A stretch of 64,000 bases of DNA from Diphasiastrum complanatum (taxonomy: Eukaryota; Streptophyta; Lycopodiopsida; Lycopodiales; Lycopodiaceae): the NCBI GenBank assembly GCA_029204225.1, contig CM055104.1, forward strand, positions 50,575,935 through 50,639,934, read 5' to 3'. The first letter of the stretch is position 1. Each line of letters starts with the position of its first letter. Under the pieces are notes generated by a model. That model searched no databases, had not been told where the DNA came from, and saw only the letters and a program-made list of their open reading frames with translations. Below, piece after piece: positions 18,765 to 29,629 of the stretch. The position numbers were made by a program, and so were the translations under genes.

Positions 18765-21509
18765 TCAGATTCTAAAATTTACAATATGAGGATCGATGGG
18801 ATAATTTATTGCACTTTGGTGTGATTGAGGAGGTAAGCATTTGGCAATCCGTTCTGCTGCTTGCATATATTTGATGTAGGCTTTCCGCCTTTGGGCTTGA
18901 TTAGCGAAGTTGCCATCTTTGTTCATTTTCTCTTTTTTGTGTAGATTGATCAGCTTTACTACCTTTTTGATGTTTGAAAGAGCCTTGTCCTCAATTTCAA
19001 GGGATACCATTCTTTTGGATTCAACAATTTTCTGTTTGTTTGTCCAATTTCCTGTTTTCCAATCAAAGTCATACAAAGGCAAAAAGTGTTGCCCATGCTC
19101 CGCTATAAATTCAATGGAAGACATGATGTATTCGAACTCATCATTCGATGTGTAATAAGCGAAGCTCACTCTTGTCCAACCCGGCTTCACACCATGGTAT
19201 CCCTGCAGTAAAGTATGTAAGCTTGACAAGTTATAAAACCTACGAGTGTTGGAATCATGAAGAAATGTGGATTAGCCTTTTTGCCTATTGGGTAATTTAC
19301 CTGCTGCACAGCAGTTCGAATCTTTAAAGAGTATGGCTTGTCAATGCTTAGGAGTGAGTGTGCATATGCGCCTGCGCAAGAGCAACCTCCTCGTGCCTGA
19401 ATTCCAAAAAGATCACTAAGTAGCTTGGTAACAAATCTTCCATGAAGTCTTTTATATCTTTGAGAATGCTCTAGCTTGTTTTGGGGGTTATCCTGTGTTG
19501 ACATAATGCAAGCGGGTTTCATGCTTTCGGCATATGCATGAGGTGAGACCCATAGCTCTTCTGTTAAAATCACGAAAGAGACTATAGGTGTGCGCTTAAC
19601 TTGTGTGTTTCCCAGCACAAGTACCTTCCGGTTGGATAAAAGTCTTGACAAGGCTTTTTGAGCAAGAAAACACTCACGTTGCACAATCAAGTCGACGCCC
19701 ATGTATTGTTTTATCCAAAATGCCAAGGCCGCTCTTATGGTTTGCAGTATAGGTGGTGTTCCCGCATTTTCTCTCATCTCAACGTCATCAACAAACAACG
19801 TATCCTGTACACGATGATAATCAGCCTTGTGATTTTTCATTTCTGACCAATTACATATCAATCAGCAAACATATTAAGAGGGTTATATCATCTATGTCCT
19901 GTTATGTAGTATATGATTTACCTTGTAAGAGATGTTATTGACATAATCGACTGTGCCGCCGCCACAAGTAGAAGGAGGGTTTCCTTGAAGAAGATAAAGG
20001 TGCTTATTCATGAGAAGAATGCCAGGAGAGCCGGGTCCACCGACGAACTTGTGTGGGCTCAACACTACTGCATCATACCCGTCTAGTTGCCCTGATCTTA
20101 TGTCAATTTGCTCATGCGAGCCACTGCACAAATTTCATGAGGAACATTTCACTCTTCAAGGCAATACAGCACAAAAAATGGATATATTGAGAAATCACGA
20201 CATTCTTTTTTTTTTCTAGAGAAATGTTGGCATATAGTTGTAATGATCTAGCAAGTTTTACCAGCTCGCAAAATCAAAGCAAACGAATGCTTTGTATTTG
20301 TGAAAGAGCCGAGAAATCTTCCTTGTATCAGTGAGAATTCCCGTAACGTTGCTACAGGCGGAAAATGATCCAAGCTTCCGACGCATTTTATGTTTGGGAT
20401 CTTCCAGATGTTCTTTCAGCTTGGCCAGGTCAATCAACCCTTCACCATCCGCAGGGATTTCTATGACCTGAACCATAAAAACTTAGCTTTTCATATCTCT
20501 CTCTCTCTCTCTCTCTCTCTCTCATGTGTACACACACATATGTACTTTATTATTGAACTGGCGAGATACAACGATTTCTCAGTGAATGCAACTTATCCCT
20601 CAGTCATGATGATAAAAAATTAGCTACTTACCTCAGCAAGGCTGTTCTGCCATGACAGCAGGTTAGAATGATGTTCATAAGGCCCTACAAACACCAGCCA
20701 TCTCTCTCGTGGCTGCAACATTTGCAGTATCTTCTCTCTAAGCATGGAAGGTACAGATATACCCATCACCTCCTGCAACCTTTTTAATGCCGCCGTACAG
20801 CCGGATCCACAAAAGAAGAGAGCGTCATCGTTAGTCCCTCCCATACACGCTTTAATGTACATGGCTGCCTCATGCACCGTGCTCGATGTCAGTTGACCAA
20901 CGTAGCTATCGTCTGTATGAGTATTGCCTAAGCAGTCAACAATCGTCAACACAAATCAGTAACATCAACACATATAAAACGTATTCGAATCAGTCAACAA
21001 TCGTCAACACAAATCAGTAACATCAACACATATATATAAAACGTATTCGAATGAATCAAAAGCAAATACCAACAATAATACGTAGCGATAGAGCTACATA
21101 TACCGTAAGCTGGTAAAACATTTTCCAATATAAAGCGCTCAATAAATAGTAAGCTACGCCCACTGGCTGTGTGGTCTGCGTAAGTGAGCAATCGTCTTCC
21201 AAAAGGAGTACGTATCTTCAAATCATGGCCAACAATTTGAGACTGCAACCACGCAAAACCTCTTGCCCCTGATGCAGCTTTACAACCCACAAACCTGCCA
21301 AGCAACATCGGATCGAAGAATGACAACACAGGCTTCAATCTGTGACGCTCATCATCTGCAGTACGTTTCTTATCAACATCCCAAAGGGTCGAACTAAAAG
21401 GTGATGGTGGGTGTTGATGTTGCAGCTGATGCTGGTCCATCTCTTGTAGCTCATCGTGGACAATATCCTGCAGATTATGAACAGCACAAGATCTCATGAA
21501 CTTCTTCAT
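18765..21509 (-). CDS. Class-V aminotransferase / cysteine-desulfurase-like PLP enzyme, six exons
   Basis: Exons (minus strand): 21509-21104, 20927-20632, 20467-20262, 20123-19922, 19804-19301, 19202-18765; all introns are GT-AG, phases 1,0,2,0,0. The joined CDS is 2052 bases, 683 residues with no stop or frameshift. ATG 21509 is the first in frame after an in-frame TGA 42 bases upstream. Fold type I features in order: YADHTASGRSL (near residue 110), GSGCTAALKRLQEV, GPYEHHSNLL, SNVTGILTD, FDFASCGSHEQIDIRSG, then SPHKFVGGPGSPG with the likely PLP lysine at about 328, RENAGTPPILQTIRAALAFW, and a Cys loop GIQARGGCSCAG (Cys about 511 and 513), placed as in NifS/SufS-like enzymes. The C-terminal ~150 residues are basic and helical. 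It likely handles cysteine or another amino acid with PLP, but the substrate is not visible; molybdenum-cofactor-sulfurase-like relatives are an alternative. No obvious transit peptide. The only intact gene among retroelements. Confidence 0.9.
20496..20523. repeat. (CT)n microsatellite in intron 2
   Basis: About 14 CT units within the intron between exons 2 and 3 of the PLP enzyme gene (GA repeats in the transcript sense), followed by a short ACACACA run. It is pyrimidine-rich on the plus strand, so it does not form the polypyrimidine tract of the acceptor. Confidence 0.9.
20933..21052. repeat. 58-bp tandem duplication in intron 1
   Basis: CAGTCAACAATCGTCAACAC...ACGTATTCGAAT occurs at 20933-20990 and again at 20991-21052; the second unit has four extra bases (TATA). 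The units are otherwise nearly identical, so the duplication is recent. It lies just upstream of the intron 1 acceptor (20928) in transcript direction, where the branch point should be. Confidence 0.88.
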
Positions 21510-22440
21510 GTGCTTCAGGCCAGTAGAGGAAGCTGCAGCAGACTGAGATCAGAATGGATTCGTTGCTGCTGAATCGAGATGAGAGTGAGTTTTATTGTGG
21601 GAGGTGGTGGTCCTTCCCCGTTGTTGCTGCCTGCCTGGCTAGAAGGCCCTGGGAAAGAGAAGGACCGGAGCCCCTGGTGGGGAAGGGGCATGGGAGTTGA
21701 AATCAAAGCATAGGGGAAGGAAGGCCCGCCACCCCCCGCCCCCTACAAGGGCCTTCCCAAGGGTCATGTCTCACAGCAACGAGGAATCCACGTATAGGGA
21801 TGGGAGCGCCCAAGGCCCGCGGGGTCATATCTCCCTTGGGTACCTCACAACAAGGAAGGCCCCATCGCAGCTGGAATCAATGTATGGGGGGCCCATCTCT
21901 TGCAGTCACGATATGGATAACAAGCGAAGCAGTTAGATGACCTTCGTGTGTCCCTGGTGCTCCAGATGTTGCCCCGGGACCATGGTGTACGAAAATCGCG
22001 TGCCCGCAGAAATTTCACTGCTCCCAAACTTTTTTGAGAAAGCACGGCCCCAACACATGTGCATGCCACGTGGCACTCTTCAATATATCCCATAAAAACT
22101 TATGGGAAATGATCCTCCATCAAATATATAGTAAACCAAGCATATGTCTCTCAAATGCACGTAGGCGTGAGGGCCACGCTCGTGCCCGAATAAAATCTGG
22201 TACTTGGCCCCTCGCGCGTGCCCAGGACCGTGTGGTGCTCGTGAGGTGGTGCCCGCGATAAAATCTTGAGACTCGCGTGCCCCGAGAATCGCACTAGCTA
22301 GGGACCAATTTTGCCTGAGAAAAAATCTTGGGACCCGAGCGCCCTACCTACCTTGAGATCGCACGGGCTGGCCGTCCACGCGTCCGGAGCATACAGGCCC
22401 ACCCGTTACTCCTGTACTCGTGCCAACAAGCGACAACGGG
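21510..22440. other. Upstream flank of the PLP gene; GC-rich, no gene seen
   Basis: The first ~200 bases likely hold the 5' UTR and promoter of the minus-strand gene, but I see no clear TATA box. 21700-22400 is unusually GC-rich, with repeated words such as AAGGCCC, CGTGCCC and ATAAAATCT(G/T)G. Around 22180-22380 there is a loose repeat of about 60-70 bases with GCGTGCCC and AAAATCTTG(G/A)GAC. No frame looks coding. Confidence 0.5.
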
Positions 22441-22442
22441 AG

Positions 22443-23040
22443 GGGGCCTTCCCTCTGTAAAAAATCTGCTGATTTAAGTTCATGGCAGTCACACTTCTAA
22501 ATATAGTAAATATGGAGGGGTACAAATTTCCAAAAGTAGCAACTGATTCTTACAAAATTGTAATGTGCTTTTGTGACTTTCTAAAAATAATACCTTACAC
22601 ATTGTGAATATTTATTGCTCCATGAATTCCTGTAAGTGTAATATTGTACCATTTAAGGCTTCCTCCAAATACACTATGAACTATAATCGAAAGGCCAACC
22701 ACAAAATTTTGATAACAAATTTCAATTTCATATAAAAATTGAAATTTAATACATAAAAATGTCTAAGTTTAATATAGTAGAGTGCATTTTATCAAGTGTA
22801 AAATTTTTAAAGTCTAGATGGGGTAGCATGTCGTGTCACCAAAACTTTCATTGCATGATGTACAACATCATTTCACATGGAGATTATGAAACTGAAATGA
22901 AGGAAATTCGAATAATCAAACACGAGTCATTTGTATTTTTAGCACTTGAATGTTTTGCGCTTGTGCACAACCTAAAAATGGGCAAAATCTACCACGTACA
23001 ATGCGTTACATACAGAGGAAGGCTCTTTCGGGGGCCTTCC
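22443..23040. mobile_element. MITE-like repeat with GGGCCTTCCCT ends
   Basis: The left end reads GGGGGCCTTCCCTCTGTAA (from about 22443) and the right side contains TTACATACAGAGGAAGGCTC (23008-23027), its imperfect inverse. The right end carries a second inverted copy, GGGGGCCTTCCCTACGTAAC, making a small foldback at 23003-23052. The interior is AT-rich with no convincing ORF. The same motif in inverse form, TTACGCAGGGGAAGGCCC, recurs at 62992, so this is a repeat family. Superfamily not assigned. Confidence 0.45.
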
Positions 23041-23052
23041 CTACGTAACGTC

Positions 23053-24535
23053 GTGTGAGGTTTTTTTTTTTAACGTTTCTTTTGTAGATTTACTCCTATT
23101 TTTAGTAAGCTTGAAAATGTTGGGCACCTGTAAAATTAAATAATAACGGATACATTACGCACCTCTTCGCATTTTGAAGGCTTCCTAGCCCTTGACAATC
23201 GTTTTTTTCTTCACTTTAACATTTAAAACTAAAAGGCTTTTAATGAAAACCACCTTTCAAGATGAGTGAAATCGTTAGCATTGAAGGTCAATTTTGTTTT
23301 GCATCTTTCACAAGGAAAGTATACACACCCCTCAAAACAAAGGCCTACTCTATATCACAGGTGTGACTTTCTAAAAACAGTAATGAATCACATATTTGTA
23401 AGATATTTATGAGGACATCTATTGTAAAATAATATACTCAAGCGTACTATTATGCCATTTAAGACTTTCTCCAATTACAAAAATCTCTAAGTTGTTATGA
23501 GTAAGTGTTCTTCATCATGCTAGGTCTTGTTCATGTCTTAATTGCTAATTATTTTTTAGAATGTAAAATTTTGTACTTGCAATAAACAACAATTTTTTCT
23601 ATATCAAATTGTATACTTAGGGTGTTTTCACACATAGGCCTAAGGCATGCCTATTTGTCAAAAAACTCAACCCTCATTGGAGAGAAAAGATAGAAAGGCC
23701 ATTACCCCATTTTACATAGCAAAGCAAAGGCGCCCATGTGGCAAATGACTTGGCATAAAAAATGTCGACTTGGGGTAATTGAAGATGCTAGGCACTACCC
23801 CCTGATACCTCCAAGAGCAACATAATCCCCACCCCCACTGCCATGGCAGTACTGGGGCCCTTCCATCCAACAATGGAAGGGCAAGGAGAGATGGGGGAGT
23901 AGAGGGGAAGGTGGTGGTGCACCCACCACCACCTTTGGATCATGTATGCACTCTCACTGCCATGGAAGTGAGGGTGAGGAATACGCCGATTTGTATCTCC
24001 ACTATTGTAGGGCCACTACTTTATAGGAGACCTTGAGATTTGAATTTTTAGGTGGGAGAACATCATGTTGGTTGTTATTGGATAGAGGAGAGAGAACAAA
24101 GGCCCCGCCAACTATGTTTTGAAGGGTGGGTATCTACTTTTTGGGTGAAAGGTGTAAATCCAAAAAAACTTTTATAACTAAAGATTTTACTCAATCTAAA
24201 GGGCACCACAAGTTTTTCTAAAATTATAAGCTTTTAACTGGAAAGAAATTGCGTCTCTATGAAAGAAGATTAGATTGTGAAAGGCTAAGAAGGTTTTAAA
24301 ATGCACATTTGTGTGTGAAATGAGGATGAAAAAAGACAAAAAAAAAAAAAAAAAAAAAAGAAGGGGAGTGGGGGGGAACAAAGGAGGGTTGTTTTCTGCC
24401 TACAGGTTTATTGGTTTTATTACATTAGCTGTAGATTCGCTACCTACTCTCCGTTTTGATCGATTTTGATTGCAATGGTGTGATAGTAGAGTGATTGTAT
24501 GGAGACAATAGATACTAGGGTTTACGGTCCAAGGA
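23053..24535. other. Intergenic, no gene seen
   Basis: AT-rich sequence without a believable reading frame. It contains a 22-base A run at 24338-24359 in plus orientation, which could be the tail of a retroposed sequence, and a short GGTGGTGGTGCACCCACCACCACC palindromic stretch near 23905-23930. Confidence 0.5.
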
Positions 24536-24575
24536 TTAGGGTTTAGGGTTGGGTTTAAGGTATAGGATATAGGGA
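24530..24575 (+). repeat. Short degenerate telomere-like TTTAGGG run
   Basis: GGATTAGGGTTTAGGGTTGGGTTTAAGG contains two exact and several near copies of the plant telomere unit TTTAGGG. It is too short to mean a telomere; small interstitial runs like this are common in plant genomes. Confidence 0.5.
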
Positions 24576-24839
24576 TTAGGTTCCTTTTTTTTCCATTTTA
24601 CCATGCCTGCATCAGAGTTTTTTTTAGACTGTGAAAAAAGGTCGAATTGCTCGAGAGTAGGTATGGTGTCAGACATTAGCGGTGCTGCTACTTTGGAGTC
24701 GAGAGGGTGAGCACTCTTACGAGGCTCAAGGCCCACCTATTGGGTGTCACTAGGCCTGAGGGCTTCTGGGAATGACCTCCTACAACCAGGTCCCACCAGA
24801 TGTGCACTAGTGTCTCCTGGCACAATACGAAGAGAATAA

Positions 24840-25256
24840 TGCTAGGCTAGGCCATGTCTACCAAAAGATATCTGGTTCTCAACAGCCACCTCTCTCTCAA
24901 CAGCCATCCTCCTCCCGCATGCCACCACCCACCCAATTGCCATCGACATCCCGTATACCACCACGTCCATGCTAGTCCTCCACCTCTTCCCACATGCCAC
25001 TTCCTTCCAACTCCCGCATGCATGACCATGCTCCTCACAATGAGTGGGGGCTTGGTGCCATTCACTCCACCAGTGACCCATCGCAGCAGCCCGTCGCACC
25101 TACAACCGCACACACATCCTCCCTATTCTAGAGGTTGTGTGACCCCACCCCACCATATTCCACCGTGTCGGACACCCACACTGCTGAGGAGGAGGACGAT
25201 GATGACCTGGACTTTGTGCCAGCCACCCAGTATGACCACTCGCATGACATGTGAGA
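24840..25256 (+). pseudogene. Possible hAT transposase C-terminus (weak)
   Basis: One frame gives a Pro/Ser/Gln-rich stretch (SQQPSSSRMPPPTQLPS) leading to an acidic end, HTAEEEDDDDLDFVPATQ, then a stop at about 25251. A Pro-rich linker and an acidic C-terminus occur in plant hAT-like transposases, and a clear hAT DUF659 remnant lies 1.6 kb downstream. Other frames are also open by composition, so this is tentative. Confidence 0.25.
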
Positions 25257-25398
25257 AATTGTCAACTAGTTCTGAGATTTTTCATGTTATGTTTATTTGG
25301 AAATTTTGGCCAATATGTATTTTAAACTTAGAGATAGACTTTGCAAAGTTAATAAGGCCTAAGAATAGTTGATTTACTATTTTTGACAACTTAGGCAT

Positions 25399-25925
25399 GT
25401 TGATAGGGTCGCATGTGGACCTACTCTAATTGGTTGTTATAGATGCATTGAATCTAGTCAAGATAGATCTAGGGTTTTTGTAAGAGATCTAGAACTTTCC
25501 ATAAGTTGATAAGCTTGAGCAAGGGCATCCAAATAGGGCAAAGGGCTGTTATAAATAGGCTACAAGCATGGGAGCATTTCATCTCTCTCCTTCCTCTCTC
25601 ATTCATTCTTATGGAAGATATATCCTTAAGGTTCTACATCCATTTTTGCATCTTGGTGGTGATATGCTGAAATCTTGTGTGTAGAATGCTATTTTTTCTT
25701 ATGTGATTGATCCACACGTGTGAGTACTATTGGCTGTTTTACAGACTAGAACAATCAATTATCATACCTAAGTGATTCTTTCAAGTTCTTATTGAGTTTA
25801 CATCTTCTATGTGTACTAGATGCAAGATTTCTACATTGTTAATAATGCTAGATGTGCTTTCCTACCAAGCCAAAGATCAAAGGACATAATTAGATCTTTG
25901 TGATTTGGTTTTTTTACATGCTATC
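25399..25925 (+). repeat. Decayed LTR F with degenerate PBS
   Basis: Begins TGTTGATAGGGTCGCATG; has a promoter-like CTGTTATAAATAGGC near 25550 and ends before CATGCTATCAAAGCTTTG (25918-25935), which looks like a mutated TGGTATCAGAGCTTTG primer site. Its right part (25634-25912) is repeated at 26214-26470. No coding remnant of the element is seen between. Confidence 0.5.
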
Positions 25926-26213
25926 AAAGCTTTGTTGCATGCTATTTTGGAGGAGCATCCATTTCTAGTGAGTGATTTGGAGGTGACACCAATTATAGAG
26001 CATGCTAGAGTGATTTCTCATCAAAATCAAGCATTTTCATGTGTAAAATGAGGATTTTTTGTGATCCAAAGCTCAATTTAGGTTAAAATATTTGTATTAG
26101 GCCGATTTCTCACTATACTTCTTAAATTGTGGTGAGTTTTGATGCATAAGAAACGTCTTAGGACATTCTTCAAGATTCTATATCAAGTTTTTAGCTTTTG
26201 CATGTAAAATGTG

Positions 26214-26470
26214 AATTCTACATCCATTTTTGCATCTTGGTGAAGATATAGTAAAATCTTGTCATGTGTAGAATGCTATTTTTTCTTATGTGATTGATCC
26301 AAATGTGTGAGTATGTTGTTGTACAACTGCTGTATGGACTGGAATAATAAATTATCATACCTACGTGATTTTGTGAAGTTCTTATTGGGATTTCTACATT
26401 GTTAATGATGGTAGATGTGCTTTCCTACCAAGCCAAAGATCAAACATCATAATTAGATCTTTGTGTCTTG
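26214..26470 (+). repeat. Second copy of the LTR F right part
   Basis: About 257 bp matching 25634-25912 with small gaps: TTCTACATCCATTTTTGCATC, AGAATGCTATTTTTTCTTAT, GTGATTGATCCA and TTTCCTACCAAGCCAAAGAT are shared. The spacing of about 580 bp suggests a truncated second LTR or a segmental duplication. Confidence 0.65.
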
Positions 26471-26499
26471 ATTTTCTTCACACAACATACCACCCATGG

Positions 26500-27210
26500 C
26501 TAAGACCGGCCACCCACGACCAATATTGACGATGCTCTTCTACATGCTCCCCCTATTGACATCTTGTCATTGTCACACCATTCTGTGCCTCCTCGTAGTG
26601 CAGCTTCCACGCCATTTGACATGCCATGGACATCTTGGGCCTCACAGAGGCCATGGTACAAGTAGTCGGGATAGGCAGTAGACCATGCGACGTGCCTTGA
26701 TGCCCACGTCGAGGGCCTACCTATCACCAACATGAACTACGAATTGAACTTGCCTTGATGCCCACCCTGAGGAGGGAGGCTGACTAGCTATCACCAATGC
26801 GATCTATGACCTGAACCTACCGTTCGCCATTGTAGACACCACAACATTCAAGGCTACTTTTGTCACATCCACAATGTGTGAACCCTCCCCTTATCTGAGG
26901 CCATACACACCAGCTTTCTAACATCATGAGTGGAGATGCTCTCCGAGGATCTTTTCTAGTTGAGAGGTGCATGGGAGAGATACGGCTACTCCATCATGTC
27001 TGATAGCCGGATTGATGTTCGTCGTCTAGTCATCAACGTTTTGGTGTCGTGTTGCATGGGCATTATGTTCTACCGTGTCGTAGATGCTTCTAGAGGCGGA
27101 GTCACCATTATTGTCGAGTACATATACGACATCATACGATAGGTGATGACAAAGGTTGGTGTGGCCAACGTTGTCTAGGTTGTGACAAACAATGCATCTA
27201 ACTACCAGAG
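26500..27210 (+). pseudogene. hAT-type transposase remnant (DUF659 region)
   Basis: From about 26800 the plus strand reads LPFAIVDTTTFKATFV, then (frame change) GAWERYGYSIMSDSRIDVRR, LVINVLVSCCMGIMFYRVVDAS, VEYIYDIIR, VMTKVGVANVV and VVTNNASNYQ. This is the order of the DUF659 domain of plant hAT transposases (GCSIMSDGWTD..., VDAS, VG..NVVQVVTDNASNY), including the catalytic-region Asp of the D-NASNY motif, here N. At least three stops break it. It ends abruptly at 27210 where a chromovirus LTR begins, so the LTR disrupted it. Confidence 0.75.
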
Positions 27211-27390
27211 TGTTACATACCTATGTAACTAGCAATACTTCAGTACTCCTATGTGCCCATTTAGGATCATGAGAGCTAAATGTCTTGGATAAGGGTAGGT
27301 GCCTTTGGATTAAGGTACTTGTGTCCTTGGATAAGGACATGAAGATTTCTTTGCCTTGGATGGAGATATGGAACCTAGTGAGGTGTTAGG
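27211..27390 (+). repeat. C2-type chromovirus LTR fragment
   Basis: TGTTACATACCTATGTAACTAGCAATACTT... matches the C2 3' LTR at 48843, again with ...GATATGGAACCTAG(T/A)GAGGTGTTAG at the end. A roughly 110-base part present at 48843 is missing here. It interrupts the hAT remnant on its left and joins family B U5-like sequence on its right. Confidence 0.75.
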
Positions 27391-27652
27391 AGGACCTTAA
27401 CACGGATTTTCAGGTGACACCAGCAAGTAATAATTCTGACTAATGTGCGCAGGGAATTAGCCGAAGCGGTTAAACATAACTTTTAGCAGAAATTCCTTCA
27501 ACTCTGAATGAGCTATGTGTTCAGATAATGGGATTGATTGAGGCTCTCTCTTGTTTGCTTCCTGCGATAAAAACTAATTCTCTATCAACTTTTTATACTA
27601 CGTAATTCATTGATTTTGTGGAAATCTATAATGACTAGGCCACCACATAATT

Positions 27653-27670
27653 TGGCACCGTTGCCGGAGA
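27653..27670 (+). other. Primer binding site, tRNA-Asp type (family B)
   Basis: TGGCACCGTTGCCGGAGA, one or two changes from the PBS complementary to plant tRNA-Asp. It lies 65 bases before the gag ATG (27736). Confidence 0.82.
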
Positions 27671-27735
27671 GATGAATTTCACCTTTTGCAATATTTTTAA
27701 GTATATTACATCTACGAATCTTTCTCATGTAATGC

Positions 27736-29482
27736 ATGCCAAGAACATACTCTCAAACAATTATTGAACAGAAATGTTTAGAGGGTGCACAGCATTTAGA
27801 AGCATATAGGAAGTCTAGATATTTGTATTTGCAGAATTTGCAAAACTCACCAGTTAGAGCAAGATTAACACCTGAAGCGTTTAATGATCTTTTACACGCT
27901 ACTACAACATTTGTATATTCACCAAGTTCAGACTCTTTGTTCGAGTGAAGTTTAGATTCAGATCCTCCAAGTTCATCTAGTTCACCACCATCTGTTAATA
28001 TGGCTAATCCAGCGCCACCCACATCTACAAAAATCAGATACGATTTCTTTAAGAGATCATCATCTGAAGATGTGGATAGTTATATGTCGCAATGTGAATC
28101 CATTACCATAGCAAACAAAGAGCAGACAGACGAGGATAAAGTTAGAATTTTGCTAGGTCTTCTACGGAAGCAGGCTAGGATTTGGTACAGTCAATTAGTA
28201 CCGAAAACAATTAACACTTGGAGCGCTTTAAAAGCAGCATTCCTTAAACAGTTTAGAGAGATAGGATATTCTACTAGATTGTTGGCTCGGATTGATTCTG
28301 TTGAAAAAAAAACCAAAGGAATCACTTAGGAAATATACTCATAAGGTTAAGAATCTAATAGGAAAGTCAGGAGCCCAGTATCCAGTTCCTATGCAAAATG
28401 AATGGTTCTTGGGTGGTTTGCCTAAGAAAATGGATTGTTATTGTCTACAAGGGTTTGATGACTTCTTTGGAAGATGTCATTGCCTCTGCCAAGAATTACG
28501 AAAACCTCTCGAATTTCTCGCAGACGGAGAAATGAAAGAAAAAGTAGTAAAAAACACAAATTTAAAAGAGCACAAGAATCTGAAACATACTGAGTCTGAA
28601 TCAGAATCCGATTCAATGGATATGAATCTCCAGAGTATTCATCTTATCTTTTCATCGGAAGAAGAATCTTCTTATAGAAAAACTAAGAATAGGAACTCAG
28701 AAAGAAAGAAAAGAATGGAGAAATCCGAAAAGATGGATCCATTAAGGAAAAGTGTTGAGTTGTTAACAAGAGAAATGAGTGATCTAAAGGTCCAAATATC
28801 TGATGTTAAAGCCAAGCAAAAGAAAGCGAAGCCTAACGCCAATGTTTGGTGTACTACGTGTGGAAAGGAAGGTCATTCTAAGAACAACTGTCCCAGTTTA
28901 CAGACTAATTATTTAGAAGAGGAACTATTCCTCTGTCCGATTAATAATCATGAGGATGTAGCTTATACTGCAACTCCTACTAACCAAAAAACTATGATAC
29001 CAAAACATCGTGCTGGTCAACAGTACACTATTTTGCGAAGGGGACAAAACACGAGATTTCACTTCACCAACCAGAGTAAGGGGTTCGTGCTACAATTGCA
29101 GAGCCTCGGGTCACTATTCGCCTGATTTCCCTGAACCCAGGAGATCAGCAGGATATGTGCCACTCTGCACTAACTGTAAAGGAGAAGGGCATGTCACTGC
29201 TGAATGTCCTCAGCCACAACAGCCACGGTCTAAACCAAGGTTTGTAAACTCGCCTAGGGAAGACAACCTTCGGCCATCTAAGACTAACACTGACATGATA
29301 GTTCAGAGGATAGAAGTAGAGTTTGAATTATTAGATCAAGATCATCAATGGCCAGATTTAGAGGAAAAAGTAAATAAAGTAACTACAAGAAGTAGTAAAG
29401 ATTCTTTAACTCTTAAAGATAAGAAAAAAACTAAGATGAAAGTTGTGAAAAACGTGACAGAGAAAGCGAAGGTCGCAGAATA
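27736..29482 (+). pseudogene. Family B gag with three zinc knuckles
   Basis: ATG 27736 opens MPRTYSQTIIEQKCLEG; a stop at 27946 precedes SSSPPSVNMANPAPPTS and the capsid region DVDSYMSQCESITIAN, LLGLLRKQARIWYSQL and LKAAFLKQFREIGYSTRLL, as in family A. A frameshift near 28310 follows. The next frame holds a charged Lys/Glu/Ser-rich stretch and knuckle 1 CTTCGKEGHSKNNC (28854-28895). After another frameshift come knuckle 2 CYNCRASGHYSPDF, whose last Cys is Phe, and knuckle 3 CTNCKGEGHVTAEC. The end is Lys-rich (KDKKKTKMKVVKN). Broken by several frame changes. Confidence 0.85.
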
Positions 29483-29629
29483 GTTAGTAAAAATTCCCAG
29501 TAGTAAAGAATCAAAACTTGATAAGTCTAATGGAAAACATTATGATGTTGATATTAGTTCAGAAGCTAAGAAGCTTTTAGACGAAGAAACTAGAAAATTA
29601 AAAAATTGACATTTTTAGATCCAGTTATA

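Noticed and set aside
24530-24575. Telomere or chromosome end
   Set aside because: Only a few degenerate TTTAGGG units, flanked by ordinary sequence on both sides.
24842-25113. Minus-strand ORFs rich in Gly, Trp and His
   Set aside because: Complement of the Pro/His-rich plus-strand stretch; no motif, composition artefact.
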